Assembly (NCBI GenBank): GCA_012270695.1
Contig: JAAXHV010000039.1
Span: 2,523 to 8,232, forward strand
DNA: 5,710 nt
Source of the DNA: Gammaproteobacteria bacterium
Lineage (GTDB): Bacteria > Pseudomonadota > Gammaproteobacteria > Eutrophobiales > Eutrophobiaceae
Direction: 5' to 3'
Part shown: positions 1 through 5,710 of the stretch, piece by piece
Position numbering within the stretch: position 1 is the stretch's first letter
Layout of the letters: every line of letters starts with the position of its first letter
Made by a program: the position numbers and the translations under genes
The notes under the pieces: generated by a model
What the model was told of the DNA's origin: nothing
The model's input: only the letters and a program-made list of their open reading frames with translations
The model's database searches: none

Positions 1-137
1 TTCACCCAGTTGAAGTTGAGCTCCGGTTCCTTGGCCCTGGGCATTTGCAGATAGGCAAACACCCCAATGAAGATAACCAGGCCGAAAGTCAGGTTTGCCA
101 ATACATGGTTGGATAAAAACCGCCTGATGAAATTCAT
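1..137 (-). CDS. RND efflux transporter permease, N-terminal fragment (cut by window edge)
   Basis: Inner-membrane, proton-driven RND pump subunit that would export a small molecule together with the adaptor encoded just upstream. Only 45 codons are visible and the gene runs off the left edge. The translation begins MNFIRRFLSNHVLANL, then a hydrophobic stretch (about residues 13-30, the first transmembrane helix), then YLQMPRAKEPELNFNWV. A short basic cytoplasmic start, TM1, and a P-R-(A)-x-E-P-E motif followed by a hydrophobic strand is the standard N-terminus of HAE-type RND permeases. ATG at 135-137 is the only plausible start, because the upstream in-frame codons to the adaptor stop contain no other start. 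Its ribosome binding site is weak, so translation may depend on coupling to the adaptor gene, which ends 29 bp upstream. The substrate cannot be inferred. Family call is firm; exact subfamily is open. Confidence 0.85.
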   Translation of the reverse strand, partial: MNFIRRFLSNHVLANLTFGLVIFIGVFAYLQMPRAKEPELNFNWV

Positions 138-166
138 GATTATGTTTACCGGGAACTGACTGCTTG

Positions 167-1195
167 TCAGCGCGGGTTATACAGAATAACCGGTTGCCCG
201 TCCTCCAACCTGTAATGACCCTGTGTGATCACGACGGTGTCCAGCGGCAGGTCTACCGGCGTAGTCCGGCCTTGCTGGGCGCCGGGTATGATATGAAACC
301 TGGCTTTGCCGCTGTTATTGATAAAGATGCCGAAACTGTCACCGCGCCGGACCAGCAGCTTGGCAGAGACGTGGGGCTGGTTATCCCGCCAGGTGAGCTT
401 GCCCGCGGCGCCCGGCAGAGCCGGACCGTTGCTGAACAGCAGTCTCACTTCCCGGTTTCGGGTCTGGGTATTGACTGCCGGTGTCACTGTGCGTAATTTA
501 ACCGGATAGCGCCTTGCCGTATCTTGGAAGTAGATCTCTTCGGCCTGTTCGACCGCCTTGATGTCCCGGGACGGGACCTGTGCCGATATTTCCAGTTGTT
601 CGATATCCATGATTTCCAGCAATCTTGTCCCCATATCGGCGAATTCTCCGACCGCGGCTACCCTGCTGGTGATGACAGCCTTGTACGGGCTCCTGATGAT
701 GCAACGGGAAACATGGGTTTTCGCATTCTCCAGGTCCGACAAGGCGCCTCGGCGTTGCGCGTGTAACACCGCCAGGTCGGCTTCGCGCTGGTCCAATAAT
801 TCTTCGGATGCAGTCTGCTGCCGTTCCAGTTTCCTGGTCCTTTCCAGGCGGCGTTCAGCCAACCGGATACGGGCGTCCAGCGCGGCAATATTCGCGTCGG
901 CCTGTTGTTCGGCGATCCGGTAGTCGGTACAATCCAGCCTTGCCAGCACACTGCCGGCTTCGACGATCTCGCCGACTTTCACGGCAATCTCATCTATACG
1001 CGCCTTGATCTGCGCAGATACAGCCGTATCATTCAAGCTGACAACCGTCGCCGGCGCGGATTTCCAGAGGTAGATCGCGACGTCCTTAATCCGTGCGGTT
1101 TTCACCGGAACGGCATTTTGCGCGGCCAGCACCAGCGGCAAAACCAGCAGCAAACCAGACAGAATAAACCTGTACAACGGCTTCCCCTGTATCAA
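167..1195 (-). CDS. RND efflux periplasmic adaptor (membrane fusion protein, HlyD/AcrA family)
   Basis: Periplasmic adaptor that would link the RND permease encoded next to it to an outer-membrane TolC-type channel; no channel gene is in view. The 342-residue protein starts with a basic end and a hydrophobic segment (about 8-25), a probable Sec signal peptide without a lipobox cysteine. Then come a first lipoyl half (about 57-92, with VKVGEIVEAGSVLARLD), an alpha-helical coiled-coil hairpin rich in Arg, Glu, Ala and Leu (about 93-160), a second lipoyl half (about 161-195, CIIRSPYKAVITSRVAAVGE), a beta-barrel region (about 196-255) and a membrane-proximal domain to the end. It is somewhat short for the family but has every domain. 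The first start is TTG (1193-1195). A second TTG at 1175-1177 (codon 7) has a better purine-rich site, AGGGG six bases upstream, and keeps the whole signal peptide. The TGA of a 37-codon frame overlaps the first TTG. Family call is firm; the start is uncertain by six codons. Confidence 0.9.
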   Translation of the reverse strand: MIQGKPLYRFILSGLLLVLPLVLAAQNAVPVKTARIKDVAIYLWKSAPATVVSLNDTAVSAQIKARIDEIAVKVGEIVEAGSVLARLDCTDYRIAEQQADANIAALDARIRLAERRLERTRKLERQQTASEELLDQREADLAVLHAQRRGALSDLENAKTHVSRCIIRSPYKAVITSRVAAVGEFADMGTRLLEIMDIEQLEISAQVPSRDIKAVEQAEEIYFQDTARRYPVKLRTVTPAVNTQTRNREVRLLFSNGPALPGAAGKLTWRDNQPHVSAKLLVRRGDSFGIFINNSGKARFHIIPGAQQGRTTPVDLPLDTVVITQGHYRLEDGQPVILYNPR

Positions 1196-1305
1196 CCCGT
1201 TCCAGACTTGATACCCGGACTTGTCGGCAGGGCATTAATTTCTATGGCGCCCAGTTCAGGCAATTGAGGATTTTGCAACAGGACTTTTGCACTAGTTAAA
1301 GCCAT
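1192..1305 (-). CDS. Possible 37-codon leader ORF overlapping the adaptor start
   Basis: In the leader of the efflux operon an ATG at 1303-1305 opens a frame of 37 codons (begins MALTSAKVLLQNPQLPEL, ends GIKSGTG). Its TGA (1192-1194) shares the bases TTGA with the TTG start of the adaptor, the arrangement of translationally coupled genes. The case against it: the ATG has no well-spaced ribosome binding site (GGA touches the ATG, and AAGGA lies about 15 bases away), and I recognise no family. The same frame stays open upstream, without another ATG, into the 3' end of the reductase gene, so it could also be chance or the tail of a decayed gene. Reported as a candidate only. Confidence 0.2.
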   Translation of the reverse strand: MALTSAKVLLQNPQLPELGAIEINALPTSPGIKSGTG

Positions 1306-1353
1306 TCCTGATAAAACGCTTCCTTTGAAACAGTTTGGTAGTGTGAATTTGGT

Positions 1354-1383
1354 ATTATAACAATTCCTTGATGGGCGCGTCCA
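1354..1383 (-). promoter_or_regulatory. Candidate sigma-70 promoter (extended -10) for the efflux operon
   Basis: On the minus strand a perfect TATAAT at 1354-1359 is preceded by TGT (1360-1362), giving the extended -10 form TGnTATAAT. Eighteen bases upstream is TGGACG (1378-1383), a 4-of-6 match to TTGACA. The transcript would start near 1347, about 150 nt before the adaptor start. The motif sits over the last codons and stop of the reductase gene, and reads toward the adaptor and permease. It is a pattern match only. Confidence 0.45.
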
Positions 1384-2572
1384 CGTCAGCTAATTTTGTT
1401 TTATTCACTTCCCGGTTGGCGGGTATCAGTTTCTTGGTGAACATGAACTCCTGGGGCTTGTTAACCGCGTCAACTGCGATCACCCGGCCCGCGCTGAGGT
1501 AGAACGCCGCGAAACTGCGGCCTTCTCCCGGATCGCCCCGGGTGATGATTTCATCGTAACCCTGGGACAGGCCGGCGATCTGCAGCATCAGGTCAAATTG
1601 TTCGGACCAGAACCACGGAACAGAGTTATAGCTTGTCTCCTTGCCGCAAGCAGCGCCGGCAACGACCCTGGACTGGTCCGTGGCATTCTGCACCGACTCG
1701 AGCCGCACCCAGCGCTCATAGACCGGGTTGTAATGGAAAGTGCAATCACCGGCCGCGAAAATATCCGGGTCAGACGTCTGCGCCTGCGCGTTAACTACGA
1801 TGCCGTTATCGACTTTCAGCCCCGCAGCCTCCGCAAGTCCCGTATTCGGCAGTATGCCGACACCGATGATGACGAGGTCTGCAGCGAATTCGCCGCCGTC
1901 ACTGCACAGGACTTTGGCAACCCTGCCGTTGCCCTTGAAACCGGTCACGCCGACACCGCAACGGATGCTGACGCCTTCTTCCTCGTGTACGCGGGTATAG
2001 AATTCCGATAGTACCGGAGCCGTTACGCGCTGCAATACCCGCTCCATCATCTCCAGCACCGTGACCTTCATGCCTTTTCTGTTCAATACTGCCGCCGTCT
2101 CCAGACCGATGTAACCACCACCGACGATCACGGCGCTTGCTCCCGGGCTGATGTACGCGCTTATCCGCTCGACGTCCTTCAGGTCACGCAGGTAAAACAC
2201 GCCGTCCAGGTCCACTCCTGGTAAATTCACCTTTCTGACATTTGACCCGACCGTCAAAGCCAGCTTGTCATAGGGCAGGGTTTCGTTATTGCTCAACCGC
2301 ACTGTCTTGTTGTCCCTGTTGATGGACTCGACAGTCGTTTCGAGAATGAATTCGACTTCCGATTTCTCATATACCTTGGCCGGGCGGATCAGAATTTCTT
2401 CCAGGGATTTGGAGCCGGCCAGATAGTCTTTCGACAGGGGCGGGCGGTGATAAGGTATGGAGGCTTCGGCGCCTATGACGACGATCCGTCCCTGCCAGCC
2501 ATGTTGACGCAGACTTGGCGCCAGCATGGCCGCGGCATGGCTGGCGCCGACGATTACAAAGTTCTCACTCAC
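1355..2572 (-). CDS. FAD-dependent NAD(P)H:rubredoxin/ferredoxin reductase
   Basis: Cytoplasmic flavoprotein that would pass electrons from NADH through FAD to a rubredoxin or [2Fe-2S] ferredoxin serving an oxygenase such as a P450, alkane hydroxylase or ring-hydroxylating dioxygenase. Numbered from the GTG start (405 residues), it shows an N-terminal FAD dinucleotide fold (VIVGASHAA, about 6-14), the RPPLSK motif at 43-48, a second dinucleotide fold for NADH (VIVGGGYIGLE, about 149-158, with Glu174 ending the second strand, which favours NADH), the FAD-binding FAAGD near 272-276, and a C-terminal reductase domain opening with PWFWSEQFD (about 319-327). This is the putidaredoxin/BphA4-type reductase layout. 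I chose GTG at 2570-2572 because GGAG lies six bases upstream and the resulting MSENFVIVGASHAA matches the usual family start. An ATG at 2582-2584 would add MENY but has no ribosome site. No partner ferredoxin or oxygenase is in the window. Confidence 0.88.
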   Translation of the reverse strand: MSENFVIVGASHAAAMLAPSLRQHGWQGRIVVIGAEASIPYHRPPLSKDYLAGSKSLEEILIRPAKVYEKSEVEFILETTVESINRDNKTVRLSNNETLPYDKLALTVGSNVRKVNLPGVDLDGVFYLRDLKDVERISAYISPGASAVIVGGGYIGLETAAVLNRKGMKVTVLEMMERVLQRVTAPVLSEFYTRVHEEEGVSIRCGVGVTGFKGNGRVAKVLCSDGGEFAADLVIIGVGILPNTGLAEAAGLKVDNGIVVNAQAQTSDPDIFAAGDCTFHYNPVYERWVRLESVQNATDQSRVVAGAACGKETSYNSVPWFWSEQFDLMLQIAGLSQGYDEIITRGDPGEGRSFAAFYLSAGRVIAVDAVNKPQEFMFTKKLIPANREVNKTKLADVDAPIKELL

Positions 2573-2578
2573 ATAGTT

Positions 2579-2582
2579 CTCC
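2579..2582 (-). promoter_or_regulatory. Ribosome binding site deciding the reductase start
   Basis: GGAG on the minus strand, six bases before the GTG at 2570-2572. It overlaps the in-frame ATG at 2582-2584, which itself has no purine-rich site upstream (the preceding bases are ATTCTAATATAA). This favours GTG over ATG as the true start. Confidence 0.55.
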
Positions 2583-2599
2583 ATTTATATTAGAATCAG

Positions 2600-2705
2600 A
2601 CAACTTGGGATGGCATTTTCAGGAACGTCGCCAGCCAGGGAGGGCTGGCGATGAGCGTACAGGGATGTATTCACAGCGTGTCCTGAAAATGCCATCCCAA
2701 GCTGT
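2600..2705. repeat. Nested inverted repeat, REP/MITE-like intergenic element
   Basis: The arms 2600-2624 and 2681-2705 are reverse complements at 24 of 25 positions, with the inner 21 (2604-2624 and 2681-2701) perfect. Three further pairs (2625-2627 with 2677-2679) follow after one bulged base (2680). Inside is a second perfect stem, TCGCCAGCC (2628-2636) with GGCTGGCGA (2643-2651), closing a six-base loop AGGGAG. Bases 2652-2676 are left unpaired on one side only (TGAGCGTACAGGGATGTATT and on). The element begins 6 bp after the bioA stop and ends 15 bp before the reductase ATG. No U-run follows either arm, so it is not a classical intrinsic terminator, and I see no target-site duplication. 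From memory, unverified, similar 'CAGGGA(T/C)GTATTCAC' intergenic motifs recur in marine gammaproteobacterial genomes. It could be mobile, or act in RNA processing or attenuation between the two genes. Confidence 0.8.
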
Positions 2706-2711
2706 TCTTCA

Positions 2712-4004
2712 TCATAACTGGTGAGATAGTTTATTCACAACATGATAAATTGCATCCGTTAATTCTGTTAACTCGGCCGCGCTTATGACGTAAGGTGGCA
2801 TAATGTATATCAACCGGCCGAACGGCCTGATCCAGACCCCCCGTTCCACAAACCACTGAGGCACAACATGCATGTCCACGGGCCGGTCAACTTCCACCAC
2901 ACCGATGGCGCCCAGCACCCTTACCTCGACCACGTTATCCAGTTCCCTGCACGCGCCTAGTTCAGCCTGAAGTTGGCGCTGTATGTTGTTGACCCGCTGC
3001 TGCCAACCGGTTTGTTCCAGCAGATGGATACTGGCCAATGCCACGGAGCAGGCCAGCGGGTTCGCCATAAAGGTGGGGCCATGCATGAATACCCCTTTGC
3101 CTCCCGCGGAGATGGTGTCGGCAACACGCGCGTTCGTCAGTGTGGCTGCCAGGGTCATGTATCCGCCGGTCAGCGCCTTGCCAAGACACATGATATCCGG
3201 AGTGACCCGGCTGTGTTCGCAGGCAAACAACCTGCCGGTCCTGCCGAACCCGGTGGCAATCTCGTCAAAAATCAGCAACAGGTCGAATTGATCACAGATT
3301 TCCCTGGCCTTATTAAGGTACTCAGGCGAATAGAACCACATTCCTCCGGCTCCCTGAACAACCGGCTCCAGTATTACCGCGGCAATTTCCTTGTGGTGTT
3401 TTTCCGCCAGGGTCTTCAGGGATTTTACATCATCGTCGCGCCATTCCTCATCGAAGCGCACCCGGGGAGTGTCGGCAAAGTAATGGCCGGGCAACACGTC
3501 ATTGAACAGTGAGTGCATACCAGTTACGGGATCGCAGACCGCCATAGCGCCAAAGGTATCGCCATGGTAACCCTGGCGAATGGTCAGCAGCCTTTGTTTG
3601 TCCAGGCGTCCTCTGGCCACCCAGTATTGTATTGCCATCTTGATGGCGACTTCCACCGAGACTGATCCGGAGTCGGCAAAGAACACGGCCTGCAATTCAC
3701 GCGGGGTGACATCCACCAGCTTCTGCGCCAGGCTGACTGCCGGTTCATGGGTCAGGCCACCGAACATCACGTGAGCCATAGCCTGTAACTGTGTGCTGAC
3801 GGCCTCATTCAATACCGGGTGGTTGTACCCGTGTATGGCGCACCACCAGGACGCCATGCCGTCAATCAACTCCCGGCCATCCGCCAGGGTGAGCCTCACG
3901 CCGCGGGCGGAAGCGACGGGAAACACCGGCGGTGGATCCACCATGGACGCATAGGGGTGCCAAAGCAGCGCCCTGTCAGCGTCAATCAGGGTTTTATAAC
4001 TCAT
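2712..4004 (-). CDS. bioA: Adenosylmethionine-8-amino-7-oxononanoate aminotransferase
   Basis: Cytoplasmic PLP enzyme of biotin synthesis. It transfers the amino group of S-adenosylmethionine to 8-amino-7-oxononanoate (KAPA), giving 7,8-diaminononanoate (DAPA). At 430 residues it is one longer than the E. coli enzyme, and its landmarks run one to two residues offset from it: HPY near 16-18, the substrate-pocket pair Trp53-Trp54 in MASWWCAIHGYNHP, Tyr146 in RQGYHGDTFGAM stacking on PLP, Asp247 in FDEIATGFGRTG bonding the pyridine nitrogen, the Schiff-base lysine Lys276 in CLGKALTGGY, GPTFMANPLAC at 309-319, and Arg393 in WIRPFGRL. The SAM-specific residues distinguish it from other class III aminotransferases. 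ATG at 4002-4004 has AAGG seven bases upstream. No other bio gene is adjacent, so it appears to be separate from any bioBFHCD cluster. It follows the ggt-family gene by 113 bp. Confidence 0.96.
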   Translation of the reverse strand: MSYKTLIDADRALLWHPYASMVDPPPVFPVASARGVRLTLADGRELIDGMASWWCAIHGYNHPVLNEAVSTQLQAMAHVMFGGLTHEPAVSLAQKLVDVTPRELQAVFFADSGSVSVEVAIKMAIQYWVARGRLDKQRLLTIRQGYHGDTFGAMAVCDPVTGMHSLFNDVLPGHYFADTPRVRFDEEWRDDDVKSLKTLAEKHHKEIAAVILEPVVQGAGGMWFYSPEYLNKAREICDQFDLLLIFDEIATGFGRTGRLFACEHSRVTPDIMCLGKALTGGYMTLAATLTNARVADTISAGGKGVFMHGPTFMANPLACSVALASIHLLEQTGWQQRVNNIQRQLQAELGACRELDNVVEVRVLGAIGVVEVDRPVDMHVVPQWFVERGVWIRPFGRLIYIMPPYVISAAELTELTDAIYHVVNKLSHQL

Positions 4005-4011
4005 TACGGTG

Positions 4012-4015
4012 CCTT
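4012..4015 (-). promoter_or_regulatory. bioA ribosome binding site
   Basis: AAGG on the minus strand, seven bases before the bioA ATG. Ordinary spacing; it supports the chosen start, from which BioA residue positions line up with E. coli. Confidence 0.55.
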
Positions 4016-4050
4016 AATATTCCAGTATTGCTGTGGGGTATCATCGCACA

Positions 4051-4082
4051 CCGGTTAACAATACAAGCTATGTGTGAACCGG
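4051..4082. promoter_or_regulatory. Operator-like inverted repeat upstream of bioA
   Basis: CCGGTTAACA (4051-4060) and TGTGAACCGG (4073-4082) are reverse complements at 9 of 10 positions, separated by 12 bases. The repeat lies about 47 bp upstream of the bioA ATG, in the only gap before that gene. GGTTAACAAT (4053-4062) resembles one half of the BirA operator known from biotin genes, but the second half faces the wrong way for a BirA site (GGTT...AACC rather than AACC...GGTT). It could bind another dimeric regulator, or be a weak hairpin after the upstream gene. Confidence 0.3.
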
Positions 4083-4117
4083 AAGCGCGTCGATGCGTTA
4101 AGCCGCGTTTCGTGAGT

Positions 4118-5710
4118 TCAGTAACCCGCTGCCTGTCCGTCCTTCCGAGATTCCGAGGCGCCGTGATAAACGCTGTTATCGGCTTTCATGATAGCCTGGT
4201 AACCGCCGAAACCATCTACCGCCCGCTGCACGTGGTGACCGCGCTTCGCTAACTCTTTCACAACCTGGTCGGGAAACCCCCTCTCCAGCAGGACCACTCC
4301 GCCGTCTGTGAGGTATTCATTCACATCCGCGGTGGGTTCGGTTGAACCGTCATGGCGCCAGCGCGGCGCATCACCCGCCAACTGTACGTTCATGCCAAAA
4401 TCAATGATATTGGTCAATACCTGCACGTGGCCTTGAGGCTGCATATCACCGCCCATGACGCCAAAACTCATGAAAGGTTTGCCGTTTTTCATAACGAAAG
4501 CAGGAATAATGGTATGAAATGGTCGTTTGCCGGGCGCGTAAACGTTGGCATGGGATGGGTCCATGGAAAACGACATGCCGCGGTTTTGCAGGGCAAATCC
4601 GGTTTCCGGAATGACGAAGCCGGAACCGAAATAGTGATAGATACTCTGGATCAGCGAGACCATGTTGCCTGCGGAATCCGCCGTCGTTAAATAGATGGTG
4701 TCGCCATCCCGCAAAATTCCCTGTCCGGCCCTGACCCTGAGCGCGGCGCTGTGTTTAATCAGGGCGCGTCTTTTTTTGCTATATTCCGCGCTGAGCAGGC
4801 GTCCTGTCTGCGCTTCGGTAAAATCCGGATCTGCGTAAAATTTCGCCCGGTCTTCGAATACCAGTTTTTTTGCCTCCAGCATCAGGTGCAGGCAATCCAC
4901 ATTCATAAATCCCATGGCGGCAAGGTTATCGCCTTCAAGCATCTTCAGCATTTGCAATGCAGCGATACCCTGACCGTTGGGCGGCAGTTCAAATACGTCG
5001 TAACCCCGGTAATTCACGGCTACCGGCGTGACCCAGTCTGATCGGTGTGTTTGCAGGTCAGCGTGGTTTATATAACCACCGTTGTCTTTCATGAAGCCGA
5101 CGATCCGGTCGGCCAGTTCACCCTGGTAGAAGGCCTTGTGGCCGGCGTCCGCGACCAGCCGATAGGAACGGGCCAGATCCTTATTTGTAAAAATATCACC
5201 GGCCGCGGGCGCCCGACCTCCCGGGGTATACAAGTCATCAAACGCGCCCGGCATGGTGCCCGATATTTCAGCCGCTGCCCACTGCCACTGACCGGCTATA
5301 ACAGGCGAGACCGGAAATCCGCGTTCCGCATAATGAATTGCCGGCGCCAGTAATTCAGCAAACGGCAATCTGCCAAACCTGTCGTGCAACGTGGTCCAGC
5401 CGTGCACTGCTCCCGGAACGGACACCGACAGGATACTGTCGGCAGGGATGCGACGCGCGCCCAGATGGCGTAAGCGTCGGGATAATTCCGCGTGCTCAAG
5501 CGAACCCGGGGAGCGGCCGCTGGCATTGAGTCCGTGCAGTTGTTGTTCTTTCTCATCCCAAACGATGGCAAACAAGTCACCTCCGATGCCACACATGTGG
5601 GGCTCCATCAGACCCAGGGCAGCATTGGCGGCAATGGCCGCGTCTACCGCGCTACCGCCTTTTTTCAGTACGCTCAGTCCAACGTCAGTTGCAATGGGTT
5701 GGCTGGTTGC
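4118..5710 (-). CDS. Gamma-glutamyltransferase family protein (N-terminus cut by window edge)
   Basis: Ntn-hydrolase that cleaves itself into two subunits and hydrolyses or transfers gamma-glutamyl groups, for example from glutathione. The frame is open to the right edge: 34 codons precede the first internal Met (5606-5608) and read ATSQPIATDVGLSVLKKGG, then AVDAAIAANAALGLMEPHMC and GIGGD, the family's N-terminal signature. That Met is therefore not the start. 530 residues are visible, so probably only a few tens are missing. The presumed cleavage site and catalytic nucleophile is Thr338 of the visible part (codon 4697-4699) in GDTIYLTTADSAGN. NASGRSP near 62-68 supplies the likely carboxylate-binding arginine. 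PGKRPFHTIIPA and GVMGGDMQPQGHVQ follow in the small subunit. This last motif suggests the YwrD-like or acylase-like branch rather than the classical E. coli Ggt branch, so the natural substrate is uncertain. Export cannot be judged without the N-terminus. The C-terminus ends normally (GASESRKDGQAAGY). Confidence 0.9.
   Translation of the reverse strand, partial: ATSQPIATDVGLSVLKKGGSAVDAAIAANAALGLMEPHMCGIGGDLFAIVWDEKEQQLHGLNASGRSPGSLEHAELSRRLRHLGARRIPADSILSVSVPGAVHGWTTLHDRFGRLPFAELLAPAIHYAERGFPVSPVIAGQWQWAAAEISGTMPGAFDDLYTPGGRAPAAGDIFTNKDLARSYRLVADAGHKAFYQGELADRIVGFMKDNGGYINHADLQTHRSDWVTPVAVNYRGYDVFELPPNGQGIAALQMLKMLEGDNLAAMGFMNVDCLHLMLEAKKLVFEDRAKFYADPDFTEAQTGRLLSAEYSKKRRALIKHSAALRVRAGQGILRDGDTIYLTTADSAGNMVSLIQSIYHYFGSGFVIPETGFALQNRGMSFSMDPSHANVYAPGKRPFHTIIPAFVMKNGKPFMSFGVMGGDMQPQGHVQVLTNIIDFGMNVQLAGDAPRWRHDGSTEPTADVNEYLTDGGVVLLERGFPDQVVKELAKRGHHVQRAVDGFGGYQAIMKADNSVYHGASESRKDGQAAGY

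Noticed and set aside
558..923. 121-codon plus-strand frame opposite the adaptor
   Set aside because: Low-complexity Ser/Arg/Ala composition typical of a reverse-strand shadow of coiled-coil codons.
1598..2011. 137-codon plus-strand frame opposite the reductase
   Set aside because: Antisense shadow of a well-supported gene, with no recognisable motif and no independent signal.
2585..2603. TAATATAA just upstream of the reductase as a -10 box
   Set aside because: No acceptable -35 at 16-18 bp, and the transcript would start inside the first codons, leaving no room for the GGAG ribosome site.
2600..2705. Intergenic hairpin as a rho-independent terminator
   Set aside because: Neither strand has a U-run after the outer arm, and the interior is a nested hairpin with a long asymmetric linker, which does not fit a simple terminator.
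2973..3512. 179-codon open frame on the plus strand opposite bioA
   Set aside because: It lies wholly antisense to bioA, has no recognisable domain, and its openness follows from the codon bias of the real gene.
4029..4062. Complete BirA operator upstream of bioA
   Set aside because: Only one half site (GGTTAACAAT) matches; at the expected 14-16 bp spacing in the correct orientation the second half does not.
4085..4096. Short palindrome GCGCGTCGATGCG region after the ggt-family gene
   Set aside because: Only a few pairs with a mismatch and no T-run; too short to call a terminator.
5606..5608. ATG at 5606-5608 as the start of the gamma-glutamyltransferase gene
   Set aside because: The frame continues to the window edge and the upstream 34 codons encode the conserved N-terminal family signature.

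Overview
The window carries five protein-coding genes, all on the minus strand, and two are cut by its edges. In transcription order (right to left) they are: a gamma-glutamyltransferase-family protein lacking its N-terminus (4118-5710), bioA for biotin synthesis (2712-4004), a rubredoxin/ferredoxin-type FAD-NADH reductase (1355-2572), a periplasmic adaptor of an RND efflux pump (167-1195), and the first 45 codons of the matching RND inner-membrane permease (1-137). Protein character (BioA close in length and active-site spacing to the E. coli enzyme, RND pump with a membrane-fusion adaptor, moderate GC) points to a Gram-negative gammaproteobacterium, plausibly a marine or environmental lineage. 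The lineage below class level is a guess.

The genes are co-oriented, but the gaps (113, about 130, 159 and 29 bp) suggest several transcription units. Only the adaptor and permease are clearly one operon. The best promoter candidate is an extended -10 motif (TGTTATAAT on the minus strand) lying over the reductase stop codon. It would drive the efflux genes through a leader of about 150 nt. That leader contains a 37-codon reading frame whose TGA overlaps the TTG start of the adaptor. An imperfect inverted repeat upstream of bioA looks operator-like.

The most striking non-coding structure is between bioA and the reductase (2600-2705). A near-perfect 25-bp inverted repeat encloses a second perfect 9-bp stem and an asymmetric unpaired segment. 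This is the architecture of a dispersed intergenic repeat (REP/MITE-like) or a structured RNA. It fills most of the gap, starting 6 bp after the bioA stop.

Functionally the genes do not form one obvious pathway: glutathione or gamma-glutamyl metabolism, biotin synthesis, electron transfer to an unknown rubredoxin or ferredoxin partner, and drug/solute efflux. I see no tRNA, rRNA, CRISPR array, transposase or phage gene. The window looks like an ordinary chromosomal region with one unusual repeat and some interesting leader architecture; I do not see a new multi-gene system.
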